The notes: generated by a model not told the origin, from the letters alone. Numbered from the stretch's first letter, positions 33,577 to 42,940 are shown. The stretch is DNA of 64,000 nt from JAAXHE01 sp964551635 (GCA_964551635.1 CAZKDZ010000203.1:1-64000); one strand, 5' to 3'. Numbers and translations: made by a program.

Positions 33577-35199
33577 ATGTCGACATTCAGCATAGACGGC
33601 AGTGAAATAGAGATCGTTCCAGGAAAGAACGTACTCCAGACGGCGATCGACAACGGAATATACGTTCCCCATTACTGTTACCACCCGGGGCTGAGCGCGC
33701 CGGCAAACTGCCGGATGTGCCTTGTGGAGATGGAGGTGGGCGGTCGACGCAGCCTCGGGCCTTCCTGCTCCGCCATGCCCGCCGAGGGTATGGTTGTGGA
33801 TACTCAGTCCGACGTCGTCAAGGAAAACCAGAATGCCGTGATGGAATTCCTGCTGGTGAACCATCCGCTGGACTGTCCCGTGTGCGATCAGTCGGGAGAG
33901 TGCGAACTGCAGGATTACAGCTACACCTACGGATCCGACAGAAGCCGGTTTCACGAGAAGAAGCTGGTGCAGCCCAAGAAAGACGTTGGCCGGCACGTGC
34001 TGCTGTATTCCGACCGGTGCATCCGGTGTACCCGCTGTATCCGGTTCTGCGACGAGGTTTCCGGAACGGGCGAACTGGGATACTTCAACAGGGGCGTCTA
34101 TAACGAGATCGACGTCTTTCCCGGGGAGCGGATGGACAATCGCCTGTCCGGCAATACGGTGGACATCTGCCCGGTAGGCGCGCTCCTGGACAAGTCGTTC
34201 CTTTTCAAACAGCGCGTATGGTTTCTGAAGTCGGTTGACACCATCTGCCCCGGATGCAGCGCGGGATGCAACATCCGGGCCGATTACAACAACGAACGGA
34301 TCTACCGGCTCGTGCCGCGTCAGAATCCGGACGTGAACGAATACTGGATGTGTGACGACGGCCGCCACGGGTGGGGCTACGTGCATGGTGAGGACCGCCT
34401 GCTGTTTCCGATGACGGGAAGAGGCGAGGAGCAGGAACTCTCGCTGTGGGAGGTCGCACTGGAGGCGGCAAGGGCGGGGTTCGAGCGCATTCGGACGGAA
34501 TATGGCGACAGCGCCGTAGCGGGAATTGCATCGGCCTGCCTGACCAACGAAGAGCATTATCTGTTCGGCAGTCTCTTCCGAAACGGCCTGTCTGGCGGCC
34601 CGGTCGCGGTTCGCAGCCGGGTCAGCGACGAAGGCGACGTGGTGTTCAAGGGCGGATTCACCATCCGCGCGGACAAATCTCCGAATGCACGAGGCGCGCG
34701 GACCGTTCTCGAGGGTCTCGGGTTGACACTGACGGAGACCTCCGAAATCTGGCGCGGCGTGGCCGATGGCCGGATTCGGGGACTCTACCTGGTGGGCGGC
34801 GACCCGCAGGAGTCGCTGTCCGATGAGGAACAGGCGGCTCTCGCGTCCCTGGATTTCCTGATCGTTCAGGATGTTCAGTCCCGCACCTGGACGTCGATGG
34901 CGGACGTGGTTCTTCCGGGCGCTGCCTTTATCGAGAAAGAAGGGACCTTCACGAATGTCGACGGACGGGTGCAGCGGTTACGACAGGGGCTGGCGCCCGT
35001 GGGCGACGCACGGCCGGATTGGGAGATCCTGCGGGACGTCAACCGGCTGACGGGGGGCGAGGCCCCGTACTCCGCGGTCGAAGACGTCATGGCCGACTTG
35101 TCGAATGCCATCGCGGCCTTTAAAGGGATCAACTACGACCTTGTCGGTGACGGGGGCCGGCCGCTCGTTGAGATCGAGGCAGCCGGAACGGAACACTAG
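33577..35199 (+). CDS. nuoG: NADH-quinone oxidoreductase subunit G, short form
   Basis: 540 aa, clearly shorter than most NuoG (roughly 690-900). The N-terminus has the 2Fe-2S set (N1b) 'CYHPGLSAPANCRMC', the His-ligated N5 region 'HPLDCPVCDQSGECELQ', and N4 'CIRCTRCIRFC' with 'CPVGAL'. Further on 'CPGCSAGCNI' and a Cys in 'YWMCDDGRHG' suggest an additional N7-type cluster. The molybdopterin-oxidoreductase-like part is abbreviated: 'RTWTSMADVVLPGAAFIEKE' remains, but much of the domain is missing. Confidence 0.94.
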   Translation: MSTFSIDGSEIEIVPGKNVLQTAIDNGIYVPHYCYHPGLSAPANCRMCLVEMEVGGRRSLGPSCSAMPAEGMVVDTQSDVVKENQNAVMEFLLVNHPLDCPVCDQSGECELQDYSYTYGSDRSRFHEKKLVQPKKDVGRHVLLYSDRCIRCTRCIRFCDEVSGTGELGYFNRGVYNEIDVFPGERMDNRLSGNTVDICPVGALLDKSFLFKQRVWFLKSVDTICPGCSAGCNIRADYNNERIYRLVPRQNPDVNEYWMCDDGRHGWGYVHGEDRLLFPMTGRGEEQELSLWEVALEAARAGFERIRTEYGDSAVAGIASACLTNEEHYLFGSLFRNGLSGGPVAVRSRVSDEGDVVFKGGFTIRADKSPNARGARTVLEGLGLTLTETSEIWRGVADGRIRGLYLVGGDPQESLSDEEQAALASLDFLIVQDVQSRTWTSMADVVLPGAAFIEKEGTFTNVDGRVQRLRQGLAPVGDARPDWEILRDVNRLTGGEAPYSAVEDVMADLSNAIAAFKGINYDLVGDGGRPLVEIEAAGTEH

Positions 35200-35228
35200 G
35201 CAGCCCGGAAGGAACACCAGGCGCGCTA

Positions 35229-36269
35229 ATGGATTTTGCCATTGAGAGTACGGTCAAGATCGTTGTGGTATTCGGCGGGCTCATGGGTGCGGTTGCCTAT
35301 CTCGTACTGGCGGAGCGGAAGATCAGCGCATATATACAGAACCGTCTGGGTCCGAACCGCGTTGGGCCATGGGGACTGCTCCAGCCGATTGCCGACGGTC
35401 TCAAGTTTCTCTTCAAGGAAGATGTAATTCCCCGGCACGTGAATCGCTTCGTCTACCTGGCCGCTCCACCCGCCATTCTCGTCCCCGCGCTCATGGGTTT
35501 TGCCATCGTGCCGTTTGGAGATTCCATTACCCTCTGGGGACGGGAGATCCGGCTGCAGATCGCCGATGTGAATATCGGCATTCTCTACCTCCTGGCACTG
35601 GCGTCGCTTGGGGTCTACGGGGTTGTGCTTGGCGGATGGGCGTCCAACAACAAGTATGCCCTTCTGGGCGGGCTGCGCGCGTCCGCCCAGATGATCAGCT
35701 ACGAACTGGCGCTGGGGCTGTCGCTCATCGGCGTGCTGATGGCCGCGGGAACATTGCAGCTGGATGAAATCGTGAGGCAGCAGTCGGAACGGACGCTGCT
35801 CGGATTTCTGCCCGGATGGAACGTATTTGCGCAGCCGCTCGGGTTCGTGCTGTTCACCGCGGCTGCATTCGCCGAAAGCAACCGTCTGCCGTTCGATCTT
35901 CCGGAGTCCGAACAGGAACTGGTGGCCGGTTACCACGCCGAGTACAGCAGTATGAAGTTCGCCATGTTCTTCATGGCCGAGTACGCCCACATGATCACGG
36001 CGTCGGCCGTAATCGCCACGCTTTTCTTCGGCGGCTGGCATATGCCATGGCTTGTGGACCCCGGAAGTACCTCGATCGGCGCAAGTCTGCTCAAGGTACT
36101 TGCGTTTCTGGTCAAGACCGGATTCTTCATGTTTCTGTTCCTCTGGGTGCGCTGGACCCTTCCGCGTTTTCGATACGATCAGGTGATGTGGCTCGGTTGG
36201 AAGGTCCTGCTGCCGCTGGCGCTTCTGAACGTGTTCCTAACCGGTCTGTATCTGACGCTTACGAGCTGA
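35229..36269 (+). CDS. nuoH: NADH-quinone oxidoreductase subunit H
   Basis: 346 aa, eight to nine membrane helices. 'AERKISAYIQNRLGPNRVGP' is the signature loop forming the quinone entry, with 'ADGLKFLFKEDVIP', 'AFAESNRLPFDLPESEQELV' and 'GYHAEYSSMKFAMFF'. The conserved Glu and Arg residues of the E-channel are present. In most bacteria nuoI follows; here nuoJ begins 25 nt later. Confidence 0.96.
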   Translation: MDFAIESTVKIVVVFGGLMGAVAYLVLAERKISAYIQNRLGPNRVGPWGLLQPIADGLKFLFKEDVIPRHVNRFVYLAAPPAILVPALMGFAIVPFGDSITLWGREIRLQIADVNIGILYLLALASLGVYGVVLGGWASNNKYALLGGLRASAQMISYELALGLSLIGVLMAAGTLQLDEIVRQQSERTLLGFLPGWNVFAQPLGFVLFTAAAFAESNRLPFDLPESEQELVAGYHAEYSSMKFAMFFMAEYAHMITASAVIATLFFGGWHMPWLVDPGSTSIGASLLKVLAFLVKTGFFMFLFLWVRWTLPRFRYDQVMWLGWKVLLPLALLNVFLTGLYLTLTS

Positions 36270-36294
36270 GGCGCGACGACCCGCGGGAGGGATA

Positions 36295-36822
36295 ATGGAG
36301 CAGACCTTCTTCTACGTATTTGCCGCAACCGCGCTGGTTGCGGCCGTACTCCTCGTCGCGTTTCGCAATCCGGTTTACAGCGCCCTGTCTCTGGTGGCCG
36401 CGTTCTTCGCCCTGGCAGGGCTTTTTGTCTTGCTGAATGCGTATTTCCTGGCGGCGGTCCAGATTATCGTGTATGCCGGCGCGATCATGGTACTCTTCCT
36501 GTTCGTGATCATGCTACTGAACCTTGGTCATTCCGACACGCTCGAGCGTGTCGCGGGCAAATATCGGCGTGTCGCCGTCGTCCTGCTGGCCGCGGCACTG
36601 GTTGCGCAACTGGGCTTCATGGCGGGTCGGCGATGGGTCGGTCCGCCAGCGTCCGGTGACGCGCCTTTGTTTACCGACAATATCAATGTTATCGGCAAGA
36701 TGCTGTATACCAGATATCTGTTTCCTTTTGAGGTGGTTTCCCTGATTCTGCTGGTTGCCCTGATCGGAGTGATGGTCATGGTCAAAGGGGATCGCGGGAG
36801 CGGAGAAAACCAAACCCGGTAG
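36295..36822 (+). CDS. nuoJ: NADH-quinone oxidoreductase subunit J
   Basis: 175 aa with five membrane helices. The third contains the conserved 'VQIIVYAGAIMVLFLFVIML' segment with the pi-bulge Tyr/Gly. The start has GGGAGG six bases upstream. The C-terminus is short and polar. Confidence 0.95.
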   Translation: MEQTFFYVFAATALVAAVLLVAFRNPVYSALSLVAAFFALAGLFVLLNAYFLAAVQIIVYAGAIMVLFLFVIMLLNLGHSDTLERVAGKYRRVAVVLLAAALVAQLGFMAGRRWVGPPASGDAPLFTDNINVIGKMLYTRYLFPFEVVSLILLVALIGVMVMVKGDRGSGENQTR

Positions 36823-36839
36823 GCGACGTGTCGACCGGA

Positions 36840-36870
36840 CGCGAAAACCCGACCGTTTTTCGTTTTCGCG
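36840..36870. repeat. hairpin between nuoJ and nuoK
   Basis: Perfect 9-nt arms, 36840-36848 (cgcgaaaac) and 36862-36870 (gttttcgcg), with a 13-nt loop. There is no poly-T tract after it, so it is more likely an mRNA-stability or processing element than a terminator. Confidence 0.5.
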
Positions 36871-36906
36871 GCGAATTCATGCTGGACACTTACCTGTGAG
36901 ATCGAA

Positions 36907-37212
36907 ATGGCCGTTCCGGTTTCCTATTACCTGATACTGAGTGCGATGCTTTTCGCCATCGGCGTGACGGGTGTGCTGATTCGCCGCAATGCGATCGTGA
37001 TCTTCATGTGTATCGAACTGATGCTGAACGCGGTCAATCTGCTGTTCGTGACGATGGCGCGTTATATGGGGTCCGGTTCCGGGCAGGTTTTCGTGTTTTT
37101 CGTGATGGCGGTGTCCGCCGCCGAGGTGGCGGTCGGACTGGCAATTATCATTTCGCTTTACAGGAACAGGCAGACATTGGACGTGGGTGAGGTGAATCTG
37201 TTGAAATGGTAG
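36907..37212 (+). CDS. nuoK: NADH-quinone oxidoreductase subunit K
   Basis: 101 aa, three membrane helices. The family Glu residues occur in 'MCIELMLNAVNLLF' and 'SAAEVAVGLAIIISLYR'. It is a MrpC homologue; a true Mrp-type C subunit is also present at 42937. Confidence 0.95.
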   Translation: MAVPVSYYLILSAMLFAIGVTGVLIRRNAIVIFMCIELMLNAVNLLFVTMARYMGSGSGQVFVFFVMAVSAAEVAVGLAIIISLYRNRQTLDVGEVNLLKW

Positions 37213-37268
37213 GCGGCGTGGGAATCCGGGGCGATGCGTTTTTTCCTTCTGATATGAATGGGCTTTAA

Positions 37269-39128
37269 ATGTTGACCGTAGTGATTCTGATCATTCTCTT
37301 TCCGCTCGCCGGCGCGGCCGTTAACGGTCTGTTCGGGTACCGGCTGCGTGAGGCGTCCGGATACATCGGCGCCGCGGCTGTGGGTCTGTCGTGGGTACTG
37401 TCTCTGCGCGTCCTGTTCTGGGTGATGGGCGGCGGAGAATTGAACGAAGACGTGTACGCGTGGATTGCGGCGGGGTCGTTCAAGGCCTCGGTGGGATTCC
37501 AGGTCGATGCCCTGTCGACGATCATGATCGTGACGGTTACGACAATCTCATTTCTGATTCACGTGTATTCCTTCGGGTATATGCGCAATGACCCGGGGTT
37601 TGCCAGATTCTTCGCCTATCTCAACCTGTTCGTGTTCTCGATGCTGGTTCTGGTACTCGCGAACAACTATCTGCTGATGTTCGTGGGTTGGGAAGGCGTC
37701 GGATTGTGTTCCTATCTCCTCATCGGCTTCTGGTACGAGCGGAAGTCCGCTTCAGACGCGGGCAAGAAGGCGTTCATCGTCAACCGGATCGGGGATTTCG
37801 GTTTCCTGCTTGGCATCTTTCTGATGGCGAGTTACCTGGGTACGGTACAGTACGCAGAGGTATTCGAAAAGGCGCCCCTGATGTTGTCCACGGGGGTTGC
37901 AACGGCGATTGCGCTGCTGCTCTTTCTGGGCGCCTGCGGCAAGTCTGCGCAGTTTCCGCTTTACGTCTGGCTGCCCGACGCGATGGAAGGCCCCACGCCC
38001 GTCAGTTCATTGATCCATGCGGCCACGATGGTCACGGCGGGGGTCTACATGGTGGCCCGTTCGAATGTGCTGTACACGCTCGCGCCCACCGCCGGGGCCG
38101 TTGTGGCCTGGATTGGCGTCGCCACGGCGCTGCTGGCCGCGACCATCGCGCTGGTGAATACCGATATCAAACGCGTACTGGCCTATTCAACGGTCAGCCA
38201 GTTGGGATACATGTTCATTGGCGTGGGAGTTGGCGCATATACGGCCGGAATCTTCCACCTGTTCACGCACGCGTTCTTCAAGGGATTGATGTTTCTGGCT
38301 GCCGGCAGTGTGATGCACGCGATGCAGGACGAACAGGATATGCGGAAGATGGGGGGGCTGCTGGGCAGGATGCGGATTACAGGCATTACGTTCTGGATAG
38401 GCGCACTCGCCATCGCGGGAATTCCGCCGCTGGCCGGTTTCTGGAGCAAGGACGAAATCCTGGTGAGTGCCTACCGCTCCGGAAACGTGGCAATCTGGGC
38501 TCTGGGCGTCCTGGGTGCGGTCCTTACCGCGTTTTACATGTTTCGGCTGATCCTGATGACTTTTCATGGACAACCCCGGGACCAGCGCCTGTACGACCAC
38601 GCTCACGAGTCGCCGGCGAGCATGACCGTCCCGCTGGTGTTTCTGGCGCTGGGATCGGCAGTCGTGGGCTTCGTGGGCGTGCCGCCGGGGCAGGGCTGGA
38701 TCGATGCGTTCCTGAGCGAAACGGCCGGCGCGGCCCACCATGAGGTATCCGGAGGATTGTCGGGCGGAATGCTGGTGGGGATTTCCGTCCTTGCGGGGCT
38801 TTTGGGAATCGGGTTCGCATACCGGATGCACAGAGCAGGCCGGCTGGGAGCGGCATCCTCCAACGCCGTTCACGGTCTGCTGATACGCAAGTGGTACGTC
38901 GACGAGATTTATCATGTACTCATCGTCCGGCCGATTCATCGGGTTTCGCTGGTACTGGCGCGGGTTCTGGATGCAATCGTGGTGGACGGGACCGCGAACG
39001 GGCTGGGTCTGCTGGTGAAGGGCGCAGGCTGGGTCGTTACCCGCTTTCAGTCCGGCAACGCGCCTACGTATGCGCTCTGGATGGTGATTGGCGTGGTCGC
39101 GGTGATCTACTACGTCTCGGGGAACTGA
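37269..39128 (+). CDS. nuoL: NADH-quinone oxidoreductase subunit L (antiporter-like)
   Basis: 619 aa, about 16 membrane helices. TM5 Glu in 'LMFVGWEGVGLCSYLLIGFW', the TM7 Lys region 'GACGKSAQFPLYVWLPDAME', 'PTPVSSLIHAATMVTAGVYM', and the broken-helix 'HAFFKGLMFLAAGS'. The C-terminal extension with 'WYVDEIYH' corresponds to the lateral helix HL region. It probably forms one proton path and clamps the membrane arm. Confidence 0.97.
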   Translation: MLTVVILIILFPLAGAAVNGLFGYRLREASGYIGAAAVGLSWVLSLRVLFWVMGGGELNEDVYAWIAAGSFKASVGFQVDALSTIMIVTVTTISFLIHVYSFGYMRNDPGFARFFAYLNLFVFSMLVLVLANNYLLMFVGWEGVGLCSYLLIGFWYERKSASDAGKKAFIVNRIGDFGFLLGIFLMASYLGTVQYAEVFEKAPLMLSTGVATAIALLLFLGACGKSAQFPLYVWLPDAMEGPTPVSSLIHAATMVTAGVYMVARSNVLYTLAPTAGAVVAWIGVATALLAATIALVNTDIKRVLAYSTVSQLGYMFIGVGVGAYTAGIFHLFTHAFFKGLMFLAAGSVMHAMQDEQDMRKMGGLLGRMRITGITFWIGALAIAGIPPLAGFWSKDEILVSAYRSGNVAIWALGVLGAVLTAFYMFRLILMTFHGQPRDQRLYDHAHESPASMTVPLVFLALGSAVVGFVGVPPGQGWIDAFLSETAGAAHHEVSGGLSGGMLVGISVLAGLLGIGFAYRMHRAGRLGAASSNAVHGLLIRKWYVDEIYHVLIVRPIHRVSLVLARVLDAIVVDGTANGLGLLVKGAGWVVTRFQSGNAPTYALWMVIGVVAVIYYVSGN

Positions 39129-39132
39129 ACCT

Positions 39133-40653
39133 ATGCCCGGACTCCTTACAGGCCTGATCTTTGTACCATTGATTGGCGGCGTGCTGGTCCTGCTGTTTGG
39201 CCGAGGCCGGGACGGATTCAGCCGCGTGTTCGCTCTGGCAGTGGCATCTGTGAATTTGCTGCTGTCCTTTTTGTTGTACGCCGATTTCAGAGCAGGCGTT
39301 TCCGGGTTGCAGTTTGTGGAAAAGGTAGAGTGGGTGGGCCGGTTCGGCATCTCGTATTTCGTGGGAATCGATGGAATCAGTCTGCTGCTGGTACTCGTGA
39401 CCACGCTGCTCACGTTCCTGGCGATTCTCGCCTCCTGGTCGTCAATAACGTCCCGTGTGCGCGAGTACATGGCGTCCATGCTTCTGCTGGAAACCGGGAT
39501 GGTGGGGGTGTTCTGTGCCCTGGACCTGTTCCTCTTCTACGTGTTCTGGGAGGCCATGCTGATCCCGATGATTCTGTTGATCGGCGTCTGGGGCGGTGAA
39601 CGGCGGATCTACGCTGCGGTGAAGTTCGTGCTGTTTACGCTGGCGGGCAGCCTGTTGATGCTCGTGGCGATCGTCTATCTCGGTCTCCAGTTCGGTACAT
39701 TCGATCTGATGATCCTTCAGAAGATGACCTATCTGCACCCGCAACAGCACTGGCTCTTCCTGGCGTTCTTCCTGAGTTTCGCCATCAAGGTCCCGCTGTT
39801 TCCGCTACATACGTGGTTGCCGGACGCGCACGTCGAGGCGCCAACGGCCGGCAGCGTCATCCTGGCGGGGGTCCTGCTCAAGATGGGAACATACGGGCTG
39901 ATCCGGTTCTGCCTGCCGCTGTTTCCTCTGGCCGCGCTGTACTTCACCCCTTACATCATGGCGCTCTCCGCGGTCGGCATCGTGTACGGCGCCCTGGTTG
40001 CGATGGTGCAGACGGATATCAAGAAGCTGGTGGCCTATTCGAGTGTGAGCCACCTGGGCTTCGTGGTCCTGGGTATTTTTGCCATGAACGCCCAGGGAAT
40101 GCAGGGTGGAATCATCCAGATGGTGAACCACGGACTGTCCACGGGGGCGCTGTTTCTGATTGTGGGCATGATATACGAACGCCGGCATACCCGGCTGATC
40201 GCCGATTTTGGCGGACTGGCCAAATCCATACCGGTATTCGCCACCTTCTTTTTGATTACGACGCTTTCCTCCATCGGACTTCCCGGGCTGAACGGATTTG
40301 TGGGCGAGTTTCTGATCCTTCTCGGGACCTTCAAGGCAAGTATGGTTTATGGCATCATCGCCACGTCGGGTGTCGTCCTTGCCGCCGTGTACATGCTGTG
40401 GATGTTTCAGCGGGTGGTTTGGGGAGATATAAAGGACGAACGCAACCGGAAGCTGCCGGACCTGTCCATGCGTGAGTGGCTCATCCTGACGCCGCTGGTG
40501 GCGCTGATGTTCTGGATTGGCGTGTACCCGGGCGCGCTCCTGAAGAAAACCGAACTGTCCGCGAAGCTTGTGATAGAACAGGTGCGGATCCGGCAGATCG
40601 AAAGCCTGAACGAACTCTTCGCGACGGTGCGAAAAGATGAGAAGATCAGATAG
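39133..40653 (+). CDS. nuoM: NADH-quinone oxidoreductase subunit M (antiporter-like)
   Basis: 506 aa, 14 helices. TM5 'LFLFYVFWEAMLIPMILLIG' with the essential Glu, 'KVPLFPLHTWLPDAHVEAPT' with Lys, 'LVAYSSVSHLGFVVLG', and 'IGLPGLNGFVGEFLIL'. Starts 4 nt after nuoL. In typical operons nuoN follows; here ten Mrp-type and related genes intervene. Confidence 0.97.
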   Translation: MPGLLTGLIFVPLIGGVLVLLFGRGRDGFSRVFALAVASVNLLLSFLLYADFRAGVSGLQFVEKVEWVGRFGISYFVGIDGISLLLVLVTTLLTFLAILASWSSITSRVREYMASMLLLETGMVGVFCALDLFLFYVFWEAMLIPMILLIGVWGGERRIYAAVKFVLFTLAGSLLMLVAIVYLGLQFGTFDLMILQKMTYLHPQQHWLFLAFFLSFAIKVPLFPLHTWLPDAHVEAPTAGSVILAGVLLKMGTYGLIRFCLPLFPLAALYFTPYIMALSAVGIVYGALVAMVQTDIKKLVAYSSVSHLGFVVLGIFAMNAQGMQGGIIQMVNHGLSTGALFLIVGMIYERRHTRLIADFGGLAKSIPVFATFFLITTLSSIGLPGLNGFVGEFLILLGTFKASMVYGIIATSGVVLAAVYMLWMFQRVVWGDIKDERNRKLPDLSMREWLILTPLVALMFWIGVYPGALLKKTELSAKLVIEQVRIRQIESLNELFATVRKDEKIR

Positions 40654-40713
40654 ACTGAATCTGAAGTCGCGTGCGTTCGGCCGTTGCGCGGTGTGGCATG
40701 GAGGAAACCGGGT

Positions 40714-41199
40714 TTGAGAGTTCTGCTGAGTCTCGTCGTAATGTTGATCGGCGTCTGGCTCCTCTGGTCGGGCCGCTATTCGATCGAACATACCTATGTT
40801 TTCGTGCTGGGAATCGTCTCCTGCCTGGCGGTGGCAGGCATTGTCAGGCGGATGGGTATTGTCGATTCCGAGGGGCATCCCATCCATCTGGCAGTACGCG
40901 CAATCCTGTACGTTCCGTGGTTGCTGCTTGCTATTGTACGGTCCAATATCGACGTGGCATTGCGAGTCCTGAACCCGCGCCTGCCGGTCACCCCCACAAT
41001 GATCCGTACCAGGGCCAGCCAGAAAACCGCGCTGGGAAGGGTCATCTACGCCAACTCGATAACGCTCACTCCAGGGACGGTGTCGGTGGACGTGGAAGAC
41101 GATCTTGTTCTGGTCCATGCGCTGTCGCAAGAGAGCGCGGAGGAACTCGCTGACGGCGAGATGGACCGGCGCGTCCGGGCCGTGGAGGGAGGATCCTGA
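40714..41199 (+). CDS. mrpE: Mrp-type Na+(K+)/H+ antiporter subunit E
   Basis: 161 aa from the TTG at 40714, which has GAGGA 9 nt upstream; the frame extends to a TTG at 40684. Two or three N-terminal membrane helices, then 'LAIVRSNIDVALRVLNPRLP' and 'SITLTPGTVSVDVEDDLVLV', the conserved features of MnhE/MrpE. Its stop overlaps mrpF (TGATG). Confidence 0.92.
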   Translation: MRVLLSLVVMLIGVWLLWSGRYSIEHTYVFVLGIVSCLAVAGIVRRMGIVDSEGHPIHLAVRAILYVPWLLLAIVRSNIDVALRVLNPRLPVTPTMIRTRASQKTALGRVIYANSITLTPGTVSVDVEDDLVLVHALSQESAEELADGEMDRRVRAVEGGS

Positions 41200-41465
41200 T
41201 GTTTGCGGCGGCGATGGCGGCGATTCTGATCACGATGGTTCTCGCTCTGATTCGAGCGTTTGCGGGGCCGACGGTTTACGACCGTATCCTCGCCGCGAAC
41301 ATGTTCGGCACCAAGATGATTCTCCTGATCGCGGTGCTTGGGTTTCTCACCGGCAGACCGGATTTTCTTGACCTTGCGCTGATTTACGTACTGTTGAACT
41401 TCATCGGAACATTCGCCGTGCTCAAGTTCGTTCAGTACGGCGGTTTCGGGTCGGCTGACGGTTAG
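41199..41465 (+). CDS. mrpF: Mrp-type antiporter subunit F
   Basis: 88 aa, three helices. 'RAFAGPTVYDRILAANMFGT' with the conserved Asp-Arg is diagnostic of MnhF/MrpF, followed by 'FLDLALIYVLLNFIGTFAVL'. Translationally coupled to mrpE. Confidence 0.93.
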   Translation: MFAAAMAAILITMVLALIRAFAGPTVYDRILAANMFGTKMILLIAVLGFLTGRPDFLDLALIYVLLNFIGTFAVLKFVQYGGFGSADG

Positions 41466-41626
41466 AAGTTGTATTAAAATTCCCGGTGAGTCCCGAGCGG
41501 GAGCGAAAATGTGTCGGTCAAGGCGGGCAAATTCGCCCATATTTGTCTATACGGGTGGATTTGACCAACGCAGACCGACGCGTTTGCAGCCGCGCGAAGA
41601 CCGCTGGGGGTTTTAATACAGCTTCT
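41464..41626. repeat. MITE-like or structured element bounded by 16-bp inverted repeats
   Basis: Ends 41464-41479 (agaagttgtattaaaa) and 41611-41626 (ttttaatacagcttct) are inverted repeats with one mismatch. Inside are smaller palindromes (gggcaaattcgccc near 41524-41537; cggtcaa/ttgacc pairs) and a segment similar to 29254-29299. It separates mrpF from mrpG, which are otherwise usually adjacent. Confidence 0.65.
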
Positions 41627-41646
41627 TAGAATGGAGAGTCCGCCAA

Positions 41647-41955
41647 ATGATGATCATCGACGTCGCCAGTTGGGCATGTCTGCTTCTGGGATCGTTCTTC
41701 TGCATCGTGGGCGGTATCGGGCTGCTCAGACTTCCCGATTTCTACAGCCGCATGCACGGCGCCGGAATTACCGATACGATGGGCGCCGGGCTTTTGCTCG
41801 CCGGACTGATGCTGCAGGGCGGACTCAGCATGGTTAGCGTCAAACTGTTTCTGATCCTCCTGCTGATTTTCCTGACCGGCCCCGCATCGACGCATGCGGT
41901 AGCAAAGGCCGCCTTCACCTCCGGGTTGAAGCCTCTGGATAACCGCCACCCATGA
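41647..41955 (+). CDS. mrpG: Mrp-type antiporter subunit G
   Basis: 102 aa, three helices. 'GIGLLRLPDFYSRMHGAGIT' and 'TMGAGLLLAGLMLQGG' are the MnhG/MrpG signature, and 'LTGPASTHAVAKAAF' is the usual C-terminal motif. Overlaps the next gene by four bases (ATGA). Confidence 0.95.
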   Translation: MMIIDVASWACLLLGSFFCIVGGIGLLRLPDFYSRMHGAGITDTMGAGLLLAGLMLQGGLSMVSVKLFLILLLIFLTGPASTHAVAKAAFTSGLKPLDNRHP

Positions 41956-42524
41956 TCGAACTCATAGACATCGTTCTGCTGGCTTTCCTGGTCGCCACCG
42001 CCGTCGCCGTCGTTCTCATCCGCAACCTGCTCGCCTCCGTGATCCTGGCCGGCATCTTCAGCCTGCTTTCCGCGGGGTTGTTTACCGTGATGGACGCCGT
42101 CGACGTGGCTTTTACCGAAGCCGCCGTGGGAGCGGGCATCTCCACCGTATTGCTGCTGGGCACACTGGCGCTGACAACGCGTGTGGAGAGGAGACCCTCC
42201 CGGGTGTCGCCGCTTCCCCTTCTCGTGGTCCTGGCGACCGGGGCGGTCCTGATCTACGGAACGCTGGACATGCCGCGTTTCGGCGACGCCGGGGCGCCGG
42301 TACACACCCATATCGCGCCGGAATATCTCAAGGATTCGGTGCCGCACGTCGATGGTCCGGCGCAGCGCGTCGACGTTGAGAATATCGTAACTTCCGTCCT
42401 TGCCAGCTACAGAGGATACGATACGCTTGGAGAGACCACGGTGATCTTTTGCGCGGGTATCGGGGTATTGCTGCTGCTGAAGGGCTCCCGGCCGGGTCGC
42501 GGCCGGGAGGAGGAAGGCCGGTGA
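41952..42524 (+). CDS. MbhD/MbhE-like (DUF4040) antiporter subunit
   Basis: 190 aa. The N-terminal half is DUF4040/MbhD-like ('RNLLASVILAGIFSLLSAGL', 'DVAFTEAAVGAGISTVLLLG'), corresponding to the extra C-terminal helices of MrpA. The C-terminal part 'NIVTSVLASYRGYDTLGETT' matches MbhE, which follows in MrpA. So the MrpA tail is a separate protein here, while a NuoL-like protein supplies its antiporter core. Confidence 0.88.
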   Translation: MIELIDIVLLAFLVATAVAVVLIRNLLASVILAGIFSLLSAGLFTVMDAVDVAFTEAAVGAGISTVLLLGTLALTTRVERRPSRVSPLPLLVVLATGAVLIYGTLDMPRFGDAGAPVHTHIAPEYLKDSVPHVDGPAQRVDVENIVTSVLASYRGYDTLGETTVIFCAGIGVLLLLKGSRPGRGREEEGR

Positions 42525-42940
42525 AACATCAGATCATACCCAGGGTCATCGCCAAGCTGTTCATACCGCTGATCCTTCTGTTTGCGCTATACGTCCAGTT
42601 TCACGGCGATTTCGGGCCCGGTGGCGGGTTTCAGGCGGGTGTGATCTTTGCGGCGGCGTTTGTGCTGTACACGCTGATTTTCGGCCTGGACGAAGCGAAG
42701 CGCGTGGCCAGGCCCTCCGTCGTGGAAATCGTCATTGCCCTGGGCCTGCTCCTGTATGCCGTCACGGGGGTCGCGGGGATATTGAAGGGCGGCCGCTACC
42801 TGGACTACGGCGTGCTGGGATCGGATCCGGTGGGCGGCCAGCATCTGGGGATTCTGGTGATCGAACTGGGCGTGGGTATCACCGTGGCTTCGGTGATCAT
42901 CGGAGTCTTCTTCGCCTTTGTCGGCAGGGCACGATCATGA
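42521..42940 (+). CDS. mrpB: Mrp-type antiporter subunit B
   Basis: 139 aa from the GTG at 42521, with GGGAGGAGGAAGG upstream; a longer frame from 42449 is a shadow of the previous gene. MnhB features: 'YVQFHGDFGPGGGFQAGVI' and 'GGQHLGILVIELGVGITVAS'. Four helices. Confidence 0.94.
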   Translation: MKHQIIPRVIAKLFIPLILLFALYVQFHGDFGPGGGFQAGVIFAAAFVLYTLIFGLDEAKRVARPSVVEIVIALGLLLYAVTGVAGILKGGRYLDYGVLGSDPVGGQHLGILVIELGVGITVASVIIGVFFAFVGRARS

